A DNA stretch of 64,000 bases from Corynebacterium incognita (GTDB lineage Bacteria; Actinomycetota; Actinomycetes; Mycobacteriales; Mycobacteriaceae). Below are positions 37,833 to 52,341 of this stretch, in pieces. The notes under the pieces are model-generated. The model made no database searches. It was not told where the DNA came from and saw only the letters and a list, made by a program, of their open reading frames with translations. Position 1 is the first letter of the stretch, and every line of letters starts with the position of its first letter. The position numbers and the translations under genes were made by a program. The stretch is taken from NCBI RefSeq assembly GCF_014217255.1, contig NZ_CP059404.1, positions 744,001-808,000 on the forward strand. The letters are read 5' to 3'.

Positions 37833-40423
37833 TCGGCGATGGCCTCGAGCGGCGGGGTCTTCGCCGCTCGGGCGCCCGGCCAGATAGCCGCGATCACACC
37901 CACGACGCCCGACGCCGCGAGCATGATGACCAGCTGGCCCCACGGCACCGTGATGGTGTCCAGGCCTTGGGAGCTTAAGACCTCCAGGAACGCCCAGCCC
38001 AACCCAAGGCCGATGAGTATGCCCATGACTGCGCCGAACACGGAGATCTGCACCGCCTCCAACGTAATCATGGTGCGGATCTGCCGGCGTTGCGTACCCA
38101 CCGCACGCAACATGCCGATCTCCTGGCGGCGCTCGATCACACCCAAGGTCAAGGTATTCACGATGCCCAGGATCGCAATGATCACCGCCAGAGCCAGCAG
38201 TCCGTAGAGGATGGCCAGCATTTGGTTGACCGCCTGGGCGGCCTGGTCCGAGAACTCTTCGGCGGACATGATCTGCACCACCACCAGGTCCTTGACCGCC
38301 TCTTCCAACTTCGGGCGAACCTGCTCTGGATCCGCACTTTCCGCGACGTTTACGCCCACCAGCTGGGTGCGGGTTTGTCCCGCGGAGACGATTTTGTTCA
38401 GCTTCTCCTGGCTCACCGCCATGTTCTCGATGACCTCATTGCGCTTGAAGGTGCCGATGAGCTTGACCTTCTCAGTCTTCGCACCAGGGAGCTTCGCGCC
38501 CTTCTTCTCGGCCATCGCGGCCGCGGCGGAAGTGAGGTCGTATTCCTTGCCCACGACCCAGCCGTTCTTCTTCGCAAACTCATCCGTAGCGATGAAGCCC
38601 GGGTTATCCTTCAGGTTCACGTCACCTTCCACGACCTCCATGTTGATGAAGTCCGCGGGGTTCTCATCCACGCCGAAAGACATGGACACCTGATAAGCCA
38701 CCGAGGCCTCACCGTCCACGGCCGCCGGTGCCATCGTCATGGCCAAAACCTTGTCCACGCCCTCGACCTCGCGGGCTAACTTGGGGGTCTCACTGGGCGT
38801 CGGAAAGCCCCCTGTCGTAGGCCCGGACAGGATGTAGTCCGCGCGTACCTTGTCCTCCATGACGTCGGCCACGGAGGTTTTCATCGAGGCACCGAGCATG
38901 CCGATCGCCGTTACCAGGGCAAGACCCAGGGTAAGGGCAAAGGCGGTGGCCGACGTACGCCGAGGGTTGCGCTGGGAGTTGGTAGCCGCCAGCGTGCCGA
39001 CGGCCCCGAAAGGTGCGCCGATCAGCCGCCCGAAGACGGGAACGATGGGCAGTGACAATGCCGGACCGGCCAGGAAGAAGCCCACGATGAGGCCGAAGGC
39101 GCCCACGCCGACGAGAATGGCGCGAGTTGCGGTAGAGGCATCGGACATCACCCACGCACCGAGGACAGCGGCAGCGACGCCCACCGCCAAGACCAAGAGG
39201 CCGAGGATGGAACGCACCTTGAGCGACGAGCCCGCTGCGGATTCCGTACTACGCATGGCTTCTACAGGCTCCACCGCGCCCGCGCGCTGCGCCGGGGCCC
39301 ACGCGGAAGCCACCGTGACCAACGTGCCAAGGACGATGGGCACCACGACAGCGGAGACCGAAAGCCCCAGGCTGTCTCCTAACGGCATCCCCTGCTTTTC
39401 CATAACGGCCTTAATCGCCGCCACCAGGCCCACGCCGGCAAAAACACCGAGGATAGAGCCCAGCACGCCAATGATGATGGCCTCCACGACCACGGAGTTT
39501 GTAATTTGGCGGCGAGAGGCGCCCAGCGCGCGGAGCAACGCGAACTCCTTGGTGCGCTGTGCGACGATCATCGAGAAGGTGTTCGCAATAATGAACGTGC
39601 CGACCAGCAGCGCGATGAGGCCGAAGGCAACGAGGAAGTAGTTGACGAACTTCAGCGCGGACGAAATCGCGTCCGACATCTCCTCCGCCAGCTTCTCGCC
39701 GGTCTCGGCGGTGAAATTCTTGGGGTATTCCTTATTTAGGTGATCCACGAGAGCCTGTGGCTCGACCCCGTCTGCGCCCTTCACCACCACTTGCTTGGCG
39801 ACGCCCCCATTACCGCCCAGGTATGTCTTCGCATCCATGTAGAGGCGGACACCGGTTGCCGCCTCCTCCATGGCGGGTTCATAGATGCCTGTGACCTTCA
39901 TGGTGTAGCGCTCGTCCGGCTCTACGACCAAGAGCTTGTCCCCGACCTTGATGCCGTGTTGCTCCGCGGCGCTGGCGTTAACCACGACCTCCTTCTCACC
40001 CTTCGGAGCGGCGCCCTCGACGAGCTCGTTCGGCTTCGCCACCGAATCTTCCGGCGAGTACCACAGGCCGAGCGACGACGTACCGCCACCGGTCTGCAGC
40101 GGCGACGCGTCCTCTCGCGCCACAACCACGGTCTTGTTATCGATGACGTTGACCGCTGCGACTTTGTCATCCTTTTCTAACTTCGCCCGGTCCTCCTTCT
40201 TGACGTGCTCCTCCCCGTCAGCCGGGGTGACTGCAACGTCCACATCCGTGAACGCGTTCTGCACTGCGGAGTCGAAGGTGTCCGACAAAGAGTTGGTGAA
40301 CATGAACGCACCGGAGATAAACGACGTGCCTAGAACCACCGCGATGACGGTAAGCGCCAAGCGAAGTTTATGGGCGAATACATTACGCAACGAAACTTTG
40401 CGCATCGTGTTTGCTGAAGCCAT
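37829..40423 (-). CDS. ABC transporter permease, MacB/FtsX type
   Basis: An 864-residue permease with two FtsX-like repeats. TM1 is at about 20-42, then a MacB-type periplasmic domain, three helices (FLVAFGLIALLVGTFIIANTF; SILGVFAGVGLVAAI; SAVVVPIVLGTLVTV), a further pair of helices, a second periplasmic domain and the last three helices (YGLLALAVIIAILGIVNTL; FGAVMGILIGLGLGWAF). Such permeases do not transport through a channel but couple cytoplasmic ATPase strokes to extracytoplasmic work, for example lipid or lipoprotein handling. The ATG at 40423 is 9 nt after the ATPase gene end. Stop overlaps crcB stop as TTAA. Confidence 0.9.
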   Translation of the reverse strand: MASANTMRKVSLRNVFAHKLRLALTVIAVVLGTSFISGAFMFTNSLSDTFDSAVQNAFTDVDVAVTPADGEEHVKKEDRAKLEKDDKVAAVNVIDNKTVVVAREDASPLQTGGGTSSLGLWYSPEDSVAKPNELVEGAAPKGEKEVVVNASAAEQHGIKVGDKLLVVEPDERYTMKVTGIYEPAMEEAATGVRLYMDAKTYLGGNGGVAKQVVVKGADGVEPQALVDHLNKEYPKNFTAETGEKLAEEMSDAISSALKFVNYFLVAFGLIALLVGTFIIANTFSMIVAQRTKEFALLRALGASRRQITNSVVVEAIIIGVLGSILGVFAGVGLVAAIKAVMEKQGMPLGDSLGLSVSAVVVPIVLGTLVTVASAWAPAQRAGAVEPVEAMRSTESAAGSSLKVRSILGLLVLAVGVAAAVLGAWVMSDASTATRAILVGVGAFGLIVGFFLAGPALSLPIVPVFGRLIGAPFGAVGTLAATNSQRNPRRTSATAFALTLGLALVTAIGMLGASMKTSVADVMEDKVRADYILSGPTTGGFPTPSETPKLAREVEGVDKVLAMTMAPAAVDGEASVAYQVSMSFGVDENPADFINMEVVEGDVNLKDNPGFIATDEFAKKNGWVVGKEYDLTSAAAAMAEKKGAKLPGAKTEKVKLIGTFKRNEVIENMAVSQEKLNKIVSAGQTRTQLVGVNVAESADPEQVRPKLEEAVKDLVVVQIMSAEEFSDQAAQAVNQMLAILYGLLALAVIIAILGIVNTLTLGVIERRQEIGMLRAVGTQRRQIRTMITLEAVQISVFGAVMGILIGLGLGWAFLEVLSSQGLDTITVPWGQLVIMLAASGVVGVIAAIWPGARAAKTPPLEAIAD

Positions 40424-40431
40424 CAAAACCC

Positions 40432-41187
40432 CTAGGACTCGATCTCGGCCATGACTGCGTGGATAGATTCCATGGTCGGCTGGTAGATTTCGTTAACCAG
40501 CTGACCGTCAGCGAGGAAAATCACGCGGTCGGCGTAGCTCGCCGCCTTGGCATCGTGGGTCACGATCACGACGGTCTGATCGTCCTGGTTCACAGCGGTG
40601 CGAAGGATATCCAAAACCTCCGCCGAGGAATTCGAGTCCAAGTTACCGGTGGGTTCGTCGCCAAAAATGATCTCCGGTCGCGCCACAAGCGCGCGAGCAC
40701 ACGCTACGCGCTGCTGCTGACCACCGGACAGCTCTGCTGGTCGGTGGTTTAGCCGCTGGGACAACCCGAGACGATCCGTCACTTCCTTAAACCACGCCTG
40801 GTCTACCTTGTTGCCCGCGATGTTCATCGGCAGGCAGATGTTTTCCTCGGCGGTCAAGGTGGGCACGAGGTTAAAGGACTGGAAGATAAATCCCAGACGG
40901 TCACGGCGAAGCGCCGTGACGGCCTTGTCATTGAGGCCCGACAGGTTGGTATCACCGATGAACGCGGCACCGGACGTGGCGGAATCCAAACCAGCCATGG
41001 TGTGCATCAGGGTGGACTTGCCGGAACCGGACGGCCCCATGATGGCGGTGAACTCGTTCTTAGCGAATTCGACGCTCACCCGGTTGAGTGCAGTCACGGC
41101 GGTATCGCCTTGGCCATACTGCTTGAAAAGGTCCACTGCCCGCGCCGCGGCGGGCTTCCCCGATGCTTGTCCTACGTGAGATTCCAT
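40432..41187 (-). CDS. ABC transporter ATP-binding protein, MacB/LolD type
   Basis: A 251-residue ATPase with all motifs: Walker A GPSGSGKS, Q-loop FIFQSFNLVP, signature [15 protein letters not shown], Walker B IIFGDEPTGNLD and H-loop VIVTHD. These are the LolD/MacB features (ENICLPM after the Q-loop). It precedes and co-transcribes with the large permease. AGGAG lies 13 nt before the ATG, further than usual, so initiation may be moderate. No membrane fusion protein is adjacent. Confidence 0.94.
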   Translation of the reverse strand: MESHVGQASGKPAAARAVDLFKQYGQGDTAVTALNRVSVEFAKNEFTAIMGPSGSGKSTLMHTMAGLDSATSGAAFIGDTNLSGLNDKAVTALRRDRLGFIFQSFNLVPTLTAEENICLPMNIAGNKVDQAWFKEVTDRLGLSQRLNHRPAELSGGQQQRVACARALVARPEIIFGDEPTGNLDSNSSAEVLDILRTAVNQDDQTVVIVTHDAKAASYADRVIFLADGQLVNEIYQPTMESIHAVMAEIES

Positions 41188-41411
41188 GCGTAGCCATCTA
41201 CTCCTGTTACTTGCGTTTCTTTAAACAACAAGAGATAACACTACGCGTTCACCAGTACCCACGCCATCATCCCCTCGGACGACATGTGGCCTACTGTTGT
41301 GAGTTTTCTGTGGTTTTTGGTTGTGCGGGTACCTGTAATGATGTGTGCTAGTAGTTTTTGCACGATCCAGTCGGCCTGGCGGGGTGTGGGTAGGAGAAAG
41401 AAAAGGGGGAA

Positions 41412-41448
41412 GAGGCCCAGGGCACGCTGTGTGGTGTGCCGTGGGCCT
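41412..41448 (-). terminator. rRNA operon terminator
   Basis: GAGGCCCACGGCAC pairs with GTGCCCTGGGCCTC in a long stem on the minus strand, followed by TTCCCCCTTTTCTTTC. It lies about 35 bases after 5S. Confidence 0.85.
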
Positions 41449-41481
41449 CTTTTGGGTTTATTGAGTTGTTTTATGTTGTAG

Positions 41482-41600
41482 TGTCGGCGGTTACTTACTC
41501 TCCCACACCCTCCCGGGTGCAGTACCATCAGCGTGAGCAGGCTTAGCTTCCGGGTTCGGAATGGGGCCGGGCGTTTCCCTGCTACTATTGCCACCGACAA
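41482..41600 (-). rRNA. 5S ribosomal RNA
   Basis: Terminal stem GTCGGTGG/CCGCCGAC with the conserved CCCATTCCGAACCCGGAAG and TGGTACTG blocks. Ends are approximate. Confidence 0.92.
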
Positions 41601-41711
41601 ACCTTCAGGACACACACTATGGGTGTGTTTCTGGTGGTGTTGTGTCAAATACTGCATAGTGGACGCGTGCGACAAGTTTTGTCATGTTTTTGTTGTTTTT
41701 TGTTTCACCAA

Positions 41712-44793
<3,082 letters not shown>

Positions 44794-45251
44794 AGATAAA
44801 CACACTTGATTAAAAAAACAAACAAAACACACTACAAAACAAAACCAAACACACACCCACCAATCCACAAAAGAACCAGTACATATGTGTTTGTAATGCT
44901 CGCGTCCACTATACAGTTCTCACACAACACCCACACCACCAAAAAACCAGACCACCCACAAGCAGCCCACCTTCAATGATGCGGCAACCAGAACACACAA
45001 ACGCATGTCCCAGACACCCAACAGCATGCCAACACACTCAAAACTTCTATCTTTTGCATCAAAAACGTTGCACAACAGCACGCAGGTAAAAAGTTGCTTC
45101 TACAGCGCCCCACAATAGGCACCGGGTATGCGTCCACCCGATTTACATAACGGCAGCAGCACCACACACGGGCACTCAACCACCACACCTGACACCCCCG
45201 CACACAACCGTGTACACAACATGCCAGGAATAAAAAATAATAATGCTCCTT
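44794..45251 (-). other. 16S-23S internal spacer, no tRNA genes
   Basis: About 458 bases with no tRNA cloverleaf. At 44907-44928 the minus strand reads TGAGAACTGTATAGTG, the boxA-like antitermination element of actinobacterial rrn operons. The segment 44898-44914 is complementary to 41654-41670 beyond the 23S 3' end (15 of 17 bases), which would form the processing stem around 23S. Confidence 0.7.
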
Positions 45252-46768
<1,517 letters not shown>

Positions 46769-47372
46769 AGGCTCGTGAAAAGCCCAAACCTAACCAAAAT
46801 AAGACAAACCACACAAACACCCACAACCAAAAGCCGCAGAATGCCCATGTAGCTGACAAAAAAAATACTACAAAAACTGACCCCAACCCGACGGGGCAAA
46901 ACGAGGCCAGAAACATCATCACACACAAATGCAAATCAGTAATCACAATGCAGCCAATGAAACACTTAAATGTTTACAGTAACGCCCTCATTACAAGGCG
47001 CCACCCGGCACACACCACAACCACCAACACACCATGCGCAACAACACAAAAAATAAAAAAGTACATTGGCACACTATTGAGTTCTCAGACAACGTCACCA
47101 CACCACAACCCCATGACGGCACAAAACCACCACAAAGAAGATAAGCGAGTGTTTAGCCAGCACCTGTTTTCCTCCCGCCACACAACCAGAAACAATCAAT
47201 TCCTGTGGGGCGCTGTCGGTCGCGCTGACCTAGATAAACTTACACACCACACAAACCAAACACAAATCCCCAGCACAACACACAAAAACAGCCACCAAGA
47301 AACCGCAGTTTTAGGCACTAGTTTTGGTCTGCACCGGGGACGTCGAAAAGCTTGCCCTCGCGGAGTGGGCAG
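46769..47372 (-). promoter_or_regulatory. rRNA operon promoter and leader
   Basis: About 600 bases without a gene between murA and 16S. It is rich in CA and in short T/A runs. At 47071-47095 the minus strand has GTTGTCTGAGAACTCAATAG, the boxA-like antitermination element of corynebacterial and mycobacterial rrn leaders. The promoter must lie between this and murA (47110-47350); TATCTA/TTATCT -10-like sequences occur there but I cannot pick one with certainty. Confidence 0.65.
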
Positions 47373-48647
47373 CTAGTAGATCTCTGGCTCCTCCACGCTC
47401 ACTCGTTGCACGTTGGCGCCAAGGCGGTTGAGATTTTCCACGAAGTGCGGGTAACCGCGGTCGATGTGATAAACGTCGTGCACCACCGTCTGCTCATCAG
47501 CTACCAAGCCTGCGAGGACCAGCCCCGCACCAGCGCGGATGTCGGAACTCCACACATGAGTCGATGAAAGCTTGTCGATTCCGCGAATGACCACGTGATG
47601 GCCATCCACTTGTGCATCAGCACCAAGGCGCAACAATTCATCGACGAAACGGAAACGCGATTCGAAGACATTCTCGGTTATCACAGAAGTGCCATTGGCA
47701 ATCACCGAGAGGCCGATTGCCATGGGCTGCAAGTCCGTCGGGAAGCCGGGAAAAGGCAAGGTTTGGTAGTCCACGGCGTCCGGACGGCGATCCATCTTGG
47801 CGCGGAAACCATTCTCGTAGGTTTCGATGTGGGCGCCGGCAACCTTGAGCTTCTCCAACGGGAGGTGCAAATGGCGTGGAGAGATTCCACCGACAGTAAT
47901 GTCGCCCTGCGTCATGACCGCCGCGTAGGCCCAGGTGCCGGCGACGATCCGGTCACCGACCACCTCGTGGGTGGTGGGACAAAGCTTGTCGACGCCCGTG
48001 ATGGTCAACGTCGATGAGCCGGCGCCGTCAATCTGCGCACCCATGGACATCAGCATGTCGCAAAGGTCCATGATCTCTGGCTCACGCGCAGCGTTGTCCA
48101 GAGTGGTGACCCCGTCCGCGAGCACGGCTGCGGTCACAATGTTTTCCGTGGCACCCACGGAGGGGAAGTCCAACTTGATGTGCGCACCGCGCAGCCGGTC
48201 TACCTCGGCAACGACAGCGCCATGCTCAATGCGGGTGGTGGCCCCCATCTTCTCGAGGCCGGACTGATGCATATCCAACGGGCGAGAGCCGATCGCGTCG
48301 CCGCCTGGAAGAGCGACCTTGGCCCGGCCGCAGCGGGCGGTGAGGGGGCCAAGCACACATACGGACGCACGGAACTGACGAACTGCATCAAAATCGGCAT
48401 CGGAAGACAGCTCGCTCGGGGTGGTGATGGAGACGGCCCCGCCGTCAACGGTGACCTCGCACCCCAGCCCTTCGAGGACCTTTTGCATGAGCGGGACGTC
48501 GAGAATCTCCGGGCAATTGGTCAAGGTGGTGGTACCTTCGGCCAACAGGGCAGCCGCCATCAGCTTAAGCACGCTGTTCTTGGCGCCATCCACCTTCACG
48601 GAGCCTTGCAGGCGGGCTCCCCCTGAAACTAAGAATTGATCCTTCAC
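47373..48647 (-). CDS. murA: UDP-N-acetylglucosamine 1-carboxyvinyltransferase (Asp in place of active-site Cys)
   Basis: A 424-residue cytosolic enzyme that adds enolpyruvate to UDP-GlcNAc, the first committed peptidoglycan step. Conserved blocks: [18 protein letters not shown] near the N-terminus, the loop [16 protein letters not shown] (residue 117 region), [15 protein letters not shown] and [18 protein letters not shown]. In the loop, the cysteine of the E. coli motif PGGCTIG is Asp here, the same change that makes mycobacterial MurA insensitive to fosfomycin. The GTG at 48647 has TAAGTT 7 nt upstream and no ribosome site, so it is probably leaderless; GTG 48653 is the alternative. Confidence 0.96.
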   Translation of the reverse strand: MKDQFLVSGGARLQGSVKVDGAKNSVLKLMAAALLAEGTTTLTNCPEILDVPLMQKVLEGLGCEVTVDGGAVSITTPSELSSDADFDAVRQFRASVCVLGPLTARCGRAKVALPGGDAIGSRPLDMHQSGLEKMGATTRIEHGAVVAEVDRLRGAHIKLDFPSVGATENIVTAAVLADGVTTLDNAAREPEIMDLCDMLMSMGAQIDGAGSSTLTITGVDKLCPTTHEVVGDRIVAGTWAYAAVMTQGDITVGGISPRHLHLPLEKLKVAGAHIETYENGFRAKMDRRPDAVDYQTLPFPGFPTDLQPMAIGLSVIANGTSVITENVFESRFRFVDELLRLGADAQVDGHHVVIRGIDKLSSTHVWSSDIRAGAGLVLAGLVADEQTVVHDVYHIDRGYPHFVENLNRLGANVQRVSVEEPEIY

Positions 48648-48701
48648 GCCCACCAACTTACCGGGAAATCTAGCGCGCTGGCTTTCTTCCCCGGCGCGCC
48701 A

Positions 48702-49541
48702 TCACGGCAGGGCGCCAATACGGCGGGCAGCGTTAACGGCTTCGTACCGGGTGTGCGCGCCAAGTTTACGCATCACGGAACGCAGGTAAGACTTGACGGT
48801 TTCAGCACCGATGCCCATTTCTGCGGCGGCTTCGACGTTGGTATGGCCAAGCGCGACGCAGGACAAAACGTCCAATTCGCGCGCGGAGAGCTTGGTGGTC
48901 TGCTTGACCCGCACTGGAGAGACCATTTGATCACACAGAGACTCCAGTTCCTTGCGGAGCGCCTCGTCTTCCACCCGGTTAGCAAGCATGCGCAGCTTCG
49001 AGTGGGTGGAACGCACCTGTTCCCACTCCGCACCATTCATAACGTGGCTGCCTACCCCAGCACCCTTAGCGCCGTCGCCACGGCGCAGCGCTGCGGAGAT
49101 CGCGAGCTCCTGCTCGAGAATTCGGGCAGTGGTGGTGACCTCTTCGATGACCTTGTCACCAAGGCGCACCGGGGAATGCACACCAACGTAGAGGACGCCG
49201 CGCACCTCACGGCGAACAATAACAGGGACAGCTACTAGCGAGTGCAGGCCCTCGTCTTGGATGACGGAGTCCTTCTCGTGGGTGATGGTGGTAGCGCGCG
49301 CGTAGTCGGTGACACCCACGGGGCGTCGAGTAGCGACGACGCGACCACCAAGGCCCACGCCGGGCTCCAGGACGAGGTCCTGCAGCGCCGGGGTCCGGAG
49401 GCCAATCCAATGGGAGATGTGCAAGCGATTATCACTATGCAACGTCGCGAACATCGTGACCGGGATGCCGGTCTCGTTCTTCAGCGCTGTGAGTGCCGAG
49501 CGGATCGCTTCTGCGTCGTCTTTGATTCGTACTGAATCCAT
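48702..49541 (-). CDS. ramA: RamA, LuxR-type regulator of acetate metabolism
   Basis: A 279-residue transcriptional regulator. The N-terminal half is a GAF-like sensor (GVGLGGRVVATRRPVGVTDYARA and LHSLVAVPVIVRREVRGVLYVGV). The C-terminal helix-turn-helix is LSARELDVLSCVALGHTNVEAAAEMGIGAETVKSYLRSVM, a full LuxR domain. The sequence matches C. glutamicum RamA along the whole length, as I remember it. RamA activates acetate, propionate and TCA-linked genes and also resuscitation and cell wall genes. The ATG at 49541 follows AGGAGAGG at about 3-8 nt. Upstream sites suggest autoregulation. murA follows on the same strand. Confidence 0.96.
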   Translation of the reverse strand: MDSVRIKDDAEAIRSALTALKNETGIPVTMFATLHSDNRLHISHWIGLRTPALQDLVLEPGVGLGGRVVATRRPVGVTDYARATTITHEKDSVIQDEGLHSLVAVPVIVRREVRGVLYVGVHSPVRLGDKVIEEVTTTARILEQELAISAALRRGDGAKGAGVGSHVMNGAEWEQVRSTHSKLRMLANRVEDEALRKELESLCDQMVSPVRVKQTTKLSARELDVLSCVALGHTNVEAAAEMGIGAETVKSYLRSVMRKLGAHTRYEAVNAARRIGALP

Positions 49542-49639
49542 GACCTCTCCTACTGTCGCCGATACACCCGTTAAGGTGCACCCGAAATTTGCTGTATGTA
49601 ACAACAAAATTCCAAAAATTTCGCTTGCGCGGGGCTATA

Positions 49640-49660
49640 TGGGGGTAATAGTAGCCCCTC
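49640..49660. promoter_or_regulatory. Candidate RamA autoregulatory sites
   Basis: TGGGGGT at 49640-49646 and GCCCCT at 49654-49659 match the short G4-6 or C4-5 RamA motif and are separated by 7 bp, about 100 bp upstream of the ramA start. The motif is short, so chance matches are easy. Confidence 0.45.
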
Positions 49661-49775
49661 AGTTTTGAATCTCCCAATTGCCCCTCGCGCATCGCAGTCG
49701 TATTCTTTGACCCCCTTCACTAGGCGGTATATCCACAACCTCGTTTCTAGACTATGCGCTGGACAAATAGTAGAT

Positions 49776-49797
49776 TAGTAGACCGTTTAGTCTACTA
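49776..49797. promoter_or_regulatory. McbR operator of cysK
   Basis: TAGTAGAC-cgttta-GTCTACTA: a perfect 8-bp inverted repeat that contains the McbR consensus TAGAC-N6-GTCTA (49779-49794). It ends 5 bp before a TATACT -10 hexamer (49802-49807), so a bound repressor would cover the -35 region. Confidence 0.85.
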
Positions 49798-49885
49798 ACA
49801 ATATACTGGAAAGTCTAGAAATGTGGTGTACCATCCAGGGAGTAGAAAGAATTGAAATTCCCAATCCGCAAAGGAAGTACACCTC

Positions 49886-50821
49886 ATGGGCAAGATTTAT
49901 AACAACATCCTCGACACCATCGGCGGCACCCCGCTCGTACGCCTCAACCGCCTTACCGAAGGCAAGGGCGCGACGATCGTGGCCAAGGTTGAGTCCTTCA
50001 ACCCCGCTAACTCGGTGAAGGACCGCATCGGTAAGGCAATTATCGACGCTGCGGAGGCTTCCGGCGAGCTCAAACCTGGCGGCACCATCATCGAAGCCAC
50101 CTCTGGCAACACCGGCATCGCTTTGGCGCTGGTCGGCGCGGCGCGCGGCTACACCGTGAAGCTCACCATGCCGGAGACCATGTCCAACGAGCGCCGCGTC
50201 CTGCTGCGCGCTTATGGTGCAGAAATCGTCCTTACACCTGGCGCAGCCGGCATGCAGGGCGCCGTCGACAAGGCAAACAAGCTCCTGGAAGCCGAGCCGA
50301 ACGCAATCCTGGCCCGGCAGTTCGCCAACGAAGCCAACGCCGCTGTCCACTACCAGACCACTGGCCCGGAAATCTGGGAGGACACCGACGGCCAGCTCGA
50401 CGCCTTTGTTGCCGGCATCGGCACTGGCGGCACCATCACCGGTTCCGGCCGCTACCTCAAGGAACAGAACGCCGACATCAAGGCCATCGCCGTTGAGCCC
50501 GCTGCTTCCCCGCTCCTGACCGCGGGCAAGGCCGGCCCGCACAAGATCCAGGGGCTGGGCGCCAACTTCATCCCGGAGGTTCTGGACCGCACCATCCTGG
50601 ATGAGGTGCTGACCGTGTCCAACGAGGATGCCATCGCCACCGCACGGAAGTTGGCCACCGACGAGGGCCTTCTGGTCGGCATTTCCGCGGGCGCTAACGT
50701 ACACGCTGCTCTCGAGCTAGCGGGCCGCCCAGAGTACGAGGGCACGACCATCGTGGTTGTTCTCCCTGACTTCGGTGAGCGCTACGTCTCCACCGTCCTC
50801 TTCGAGGACATCCGCGACTAA
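49886..50821 (+). CDS. cysK: Cysteine synthase A (O-acetylserine sulfhydrylase)
   Basis: A 311-residue PLP enzyme that makes L-cysteine from O-acetylserine and sulfide. The PLP lysine is K45 in [11 protein letters not shown], the substrate loop [11 protein letters not shown] is at about 70, and the phosphate-binding loop [12 protein letters not shown] is at about 176-187. AAAGGAAG lies 8-10 nt before the ATG. The promoter carries a McbR box, so expression should rise on cysteine/methionine demand. cysE follows 71 nt downstream on the same strand but has its own -10 element. Confidence 0.97.
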   Translation: MGKIYNNILDTIGGTPLVRLNRLTEGKGATIVAKVESFNPANSVKDRIGKAIIDAAEASGELKPGGTIIEATSGNTGIALALVGAARGYTVKLTMPETMSNERRVLLRAYGAEIVLTPGAAGMQGAVDKANKLLEAEPNAILARQFANEANAAVHYQTTGPEIWEDTDGQLDAFVAGIGTGGTITGSGRYLKEQNADIKAIAVEPAASPLLTAGKAGPHKIQGLGANFIPEVLDRTILDEVLTVSNEDAIATARKLATDEGLLVGISAGANVHAALELAGRPEYEGTTIVVVLPDFGERYVSTVLFEDIRD

Positions 50822-50878
50822 GCGGCAAGCCCACTCGGTCGCCGTAGACTAATGTCCGCGGGGCGCGAGAGTAAAGAG

Positions 50879-50884
50879 TATGCT
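50879..50884 (+). promoter_or_regulatory. -10 hexamer for leaderless cysE
   Basis: TATGCT ends 8 nt before the cysE ATG at 50893. Confidence 0.5.
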
Positions 50885-50892
50885 CAGTCCCC

Positions 50893-51456
50893 ATGAGCAT
50901 CATCGCGAGGATCCGTGAAGACCTAAAGAACGCCCGCGACCATGACCCCGCCGCGCGCGGGGACATGGAAAACGCCATTGTTTATTCCGGGCTGCACGCC
51001 ATTTGGTCCCACCGAATCTCCCACTGGTTATGGCTACGCGGATTTAAAGGCCCCGCCCGCATCCTCGCGCAGGCAACCCGCTTACTCACCGGCGTGGAAA
51101 TCCACCCCGGGGCTACAATCGGTCGCCGATTCTTCATTGATCACGGTATGGGCATCGTCATCGGCGAGACCGCCGAGATCGGCGACGGCGTTATGCTGTA
51201 CCACGGCGTCACCCTGGGCGGCCAGGTCCTGACGCAGACCAAGCGCCACCCCACTATTGAGGACAACGTCACGGTGGGTGCGGGCGCGAAGGTCTTGGGC
51301 CCCATCACCATCGGCGAGGGCTCCGCCATCGGCGCCAACGCCGTGGTCACCAAGGACGTGCCTGCTCACCACATCGCGGTGGGCATCCCCGCCACCAACC
51401 GCCCGCGCCGCAAGGAAGAGCGCATCAAGCTGGTGGATCCGGACTATTACATCTAG
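50893..51456 (+). CDS. cysE: Serine O-acetyltransferase
   Basis: A 187-residue acetyltransferase that makes O-acetylserine from serine and acetyl-CoA for CysK. The left-handed beta-helix hexapeptide repeats begin at [30 protein letters not shown] (with the catalytic His-Asp region IDHGMG) and continue to the end. The C-terminus ends in DYYI, and the terminal Ile is the residue that docks in the CysK active site in the cysteine synthase complex. It lacks the long N-terminal helical domain of E. coli CysE, as is normal for the short EpsC/SrpH-type enzymes. Confidence 0.96.
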   Translation: MSIIARIREDLKNARDHDPAARGDMENAIVYSGLHAIWSHRISHWLWLRGFKGPARILAQATRLLTGVEIHPGATIGRRFFIDHGMGIVIGETAEIGDGVMLYHGVTLGGQVLTQTKRHPTIEDNVTVGAGAKVLGPITIGEGSAIGANAVVTKDVPAHHIAVGIPATNRPRRKEERIKLVDPDYYI

Positions 51457-51480
51457 CGCTCCAACAAGCGCAAGAAGCTC

Positions 51481-51840
51481 CTAGCCCTCGGCTACCATGT
51501 CCTGGTAATCGGGGGTTTTGTCGATGAAGCCCTGAACCGCCGAACAGGTCGGCACCACCTTCAAGCTCTCCGTGCGCGTGGCGTCCAGTGCGGCTTGAAT
51601 GAGCGGCTTCGACAGCCCCCGCCCCTGAAACTCCGGGTAGATTTCCGTGTGGTCAAATTCGCGAACGTTAGCCGCCGGTTCCACTGTGGCGTCTGCACCG
51701 GCGCTAGGAGTCCCCTCGTTGTACGCCGCGAAGCCAGCCTCGTGGCCGTCCACGGTGACGACGAAGCGCGAATTCTCCACATCCTGGCGCACTTCTACTG
51801 CCGGGTTGGACTCTGCGTTCTTGCCATCTGCGTTTGTCAT
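51481..51840 (-). CDS. Small GNAT-family N-acetyltransferase (YjdJ type)
   Basis: A 119-residue protein of the short GNAT subfamily related to YjdJ/human NATD1. The acetyl-CoA site is EIYPEFQGRGLSKPLIQAAL (Q/RxxGxG/A-like) with the conserved upstream FDHTE, and the late VPTCSAVQGFIDKTPDYQDMV block fits. Substrate unknown. CATACT lies 7 nt before the ATG on the minus strand, giving a leaderless message. Convergent with cysE. Confidence 0.88.
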   Translation of the reverse strand: MTNADGKNAESNPAVEVRQDVENSRFVVTVDGHEAGFAAYNEGTPSAGADATVEPAANVREFDHTEIYPEFQGRGLSKPLIQAALDATRTESLKVVPTCSAVQGFIDKTPDYQDMVAEG

Positions 51841-51909
51841 GGCGCCCAGTATGCCAAAAACACCCTCGGATTAACTGGACGTTTCCTAGTTAATTCGAGG
51901 GTGTGATTG

Positions 51910-51982
51910 TGGCCAGAGCCAGGATCGAACTGGCGACCCCACACTTTTCAGGCGTGTGCTCTACCGACTGAGCTATCTGGCC
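51910..51982 (-). tRNA. tRNA-Phe (anticodon GAA)
   Basis: Acceptor GGCCAGA/TCTGGCC, anticodon arm CACGC-ctGAAaa-GTGTG, T-arm GTTCGATCC. 73 nt; CCA not encoded. Confidence 0.95.
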
Positions 51983-52006
51983 AAGATTGCCACAAGGACA
52001 ACCTTG

Positions 52007-52080
52007 CGACCCTGACGGGACTTGAACCCGCGACCTCCGCCGTGACAGGGCGGCGCGCTAACCAACTGCGCCACAGGGCC
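52007..52080 (-). tRNA. tRNA-Asp (anticodon GTC), copy 1
   Basis: Acceptor GGCCCTG/CAGGGTC, anticodon arm CCGCC-ctGTCac-GGCGG, T-arm GGTTCAAGTCC. Identical over 74 nt to the copy at 52342-52415. Confidence 0.95.
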
Positions 52081-52292
52081 TTTTCAGTTTTATGCTCCGC
52101 AGCCCTCTTCAGCTCGCTGCGCGAACCTTTGAGGCACTCCTTTGCACGAGAATTCACTTTACACAGCTGGCTATGAATCGCACAAATCGCCAGGTAAATG
52201 CCCGATTCACGCAAACCTAGAAGAGTACTTCCTCAACACCCCGCCCACACCGAGACCGCTAGCGTCCTCGGCACGCGGGTCTATGCGACAAA

Positions 52293-52330
52293 AAGAAACC
52301 TCCCGACACCACTATGGATGCCGGGAGGCT
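52293..52330 (-). terminator. Terminator after tRNA-Asp copy 2
   Basis: On the minus strand GCCTCCCGGC pairs with GTCGGGAGGT and is followed by TTCTTTTTG. It divides the tRNA group into two transcription units. Confidence 0.85.
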
Positions 52331-52341
52331 AAAAACAATGG

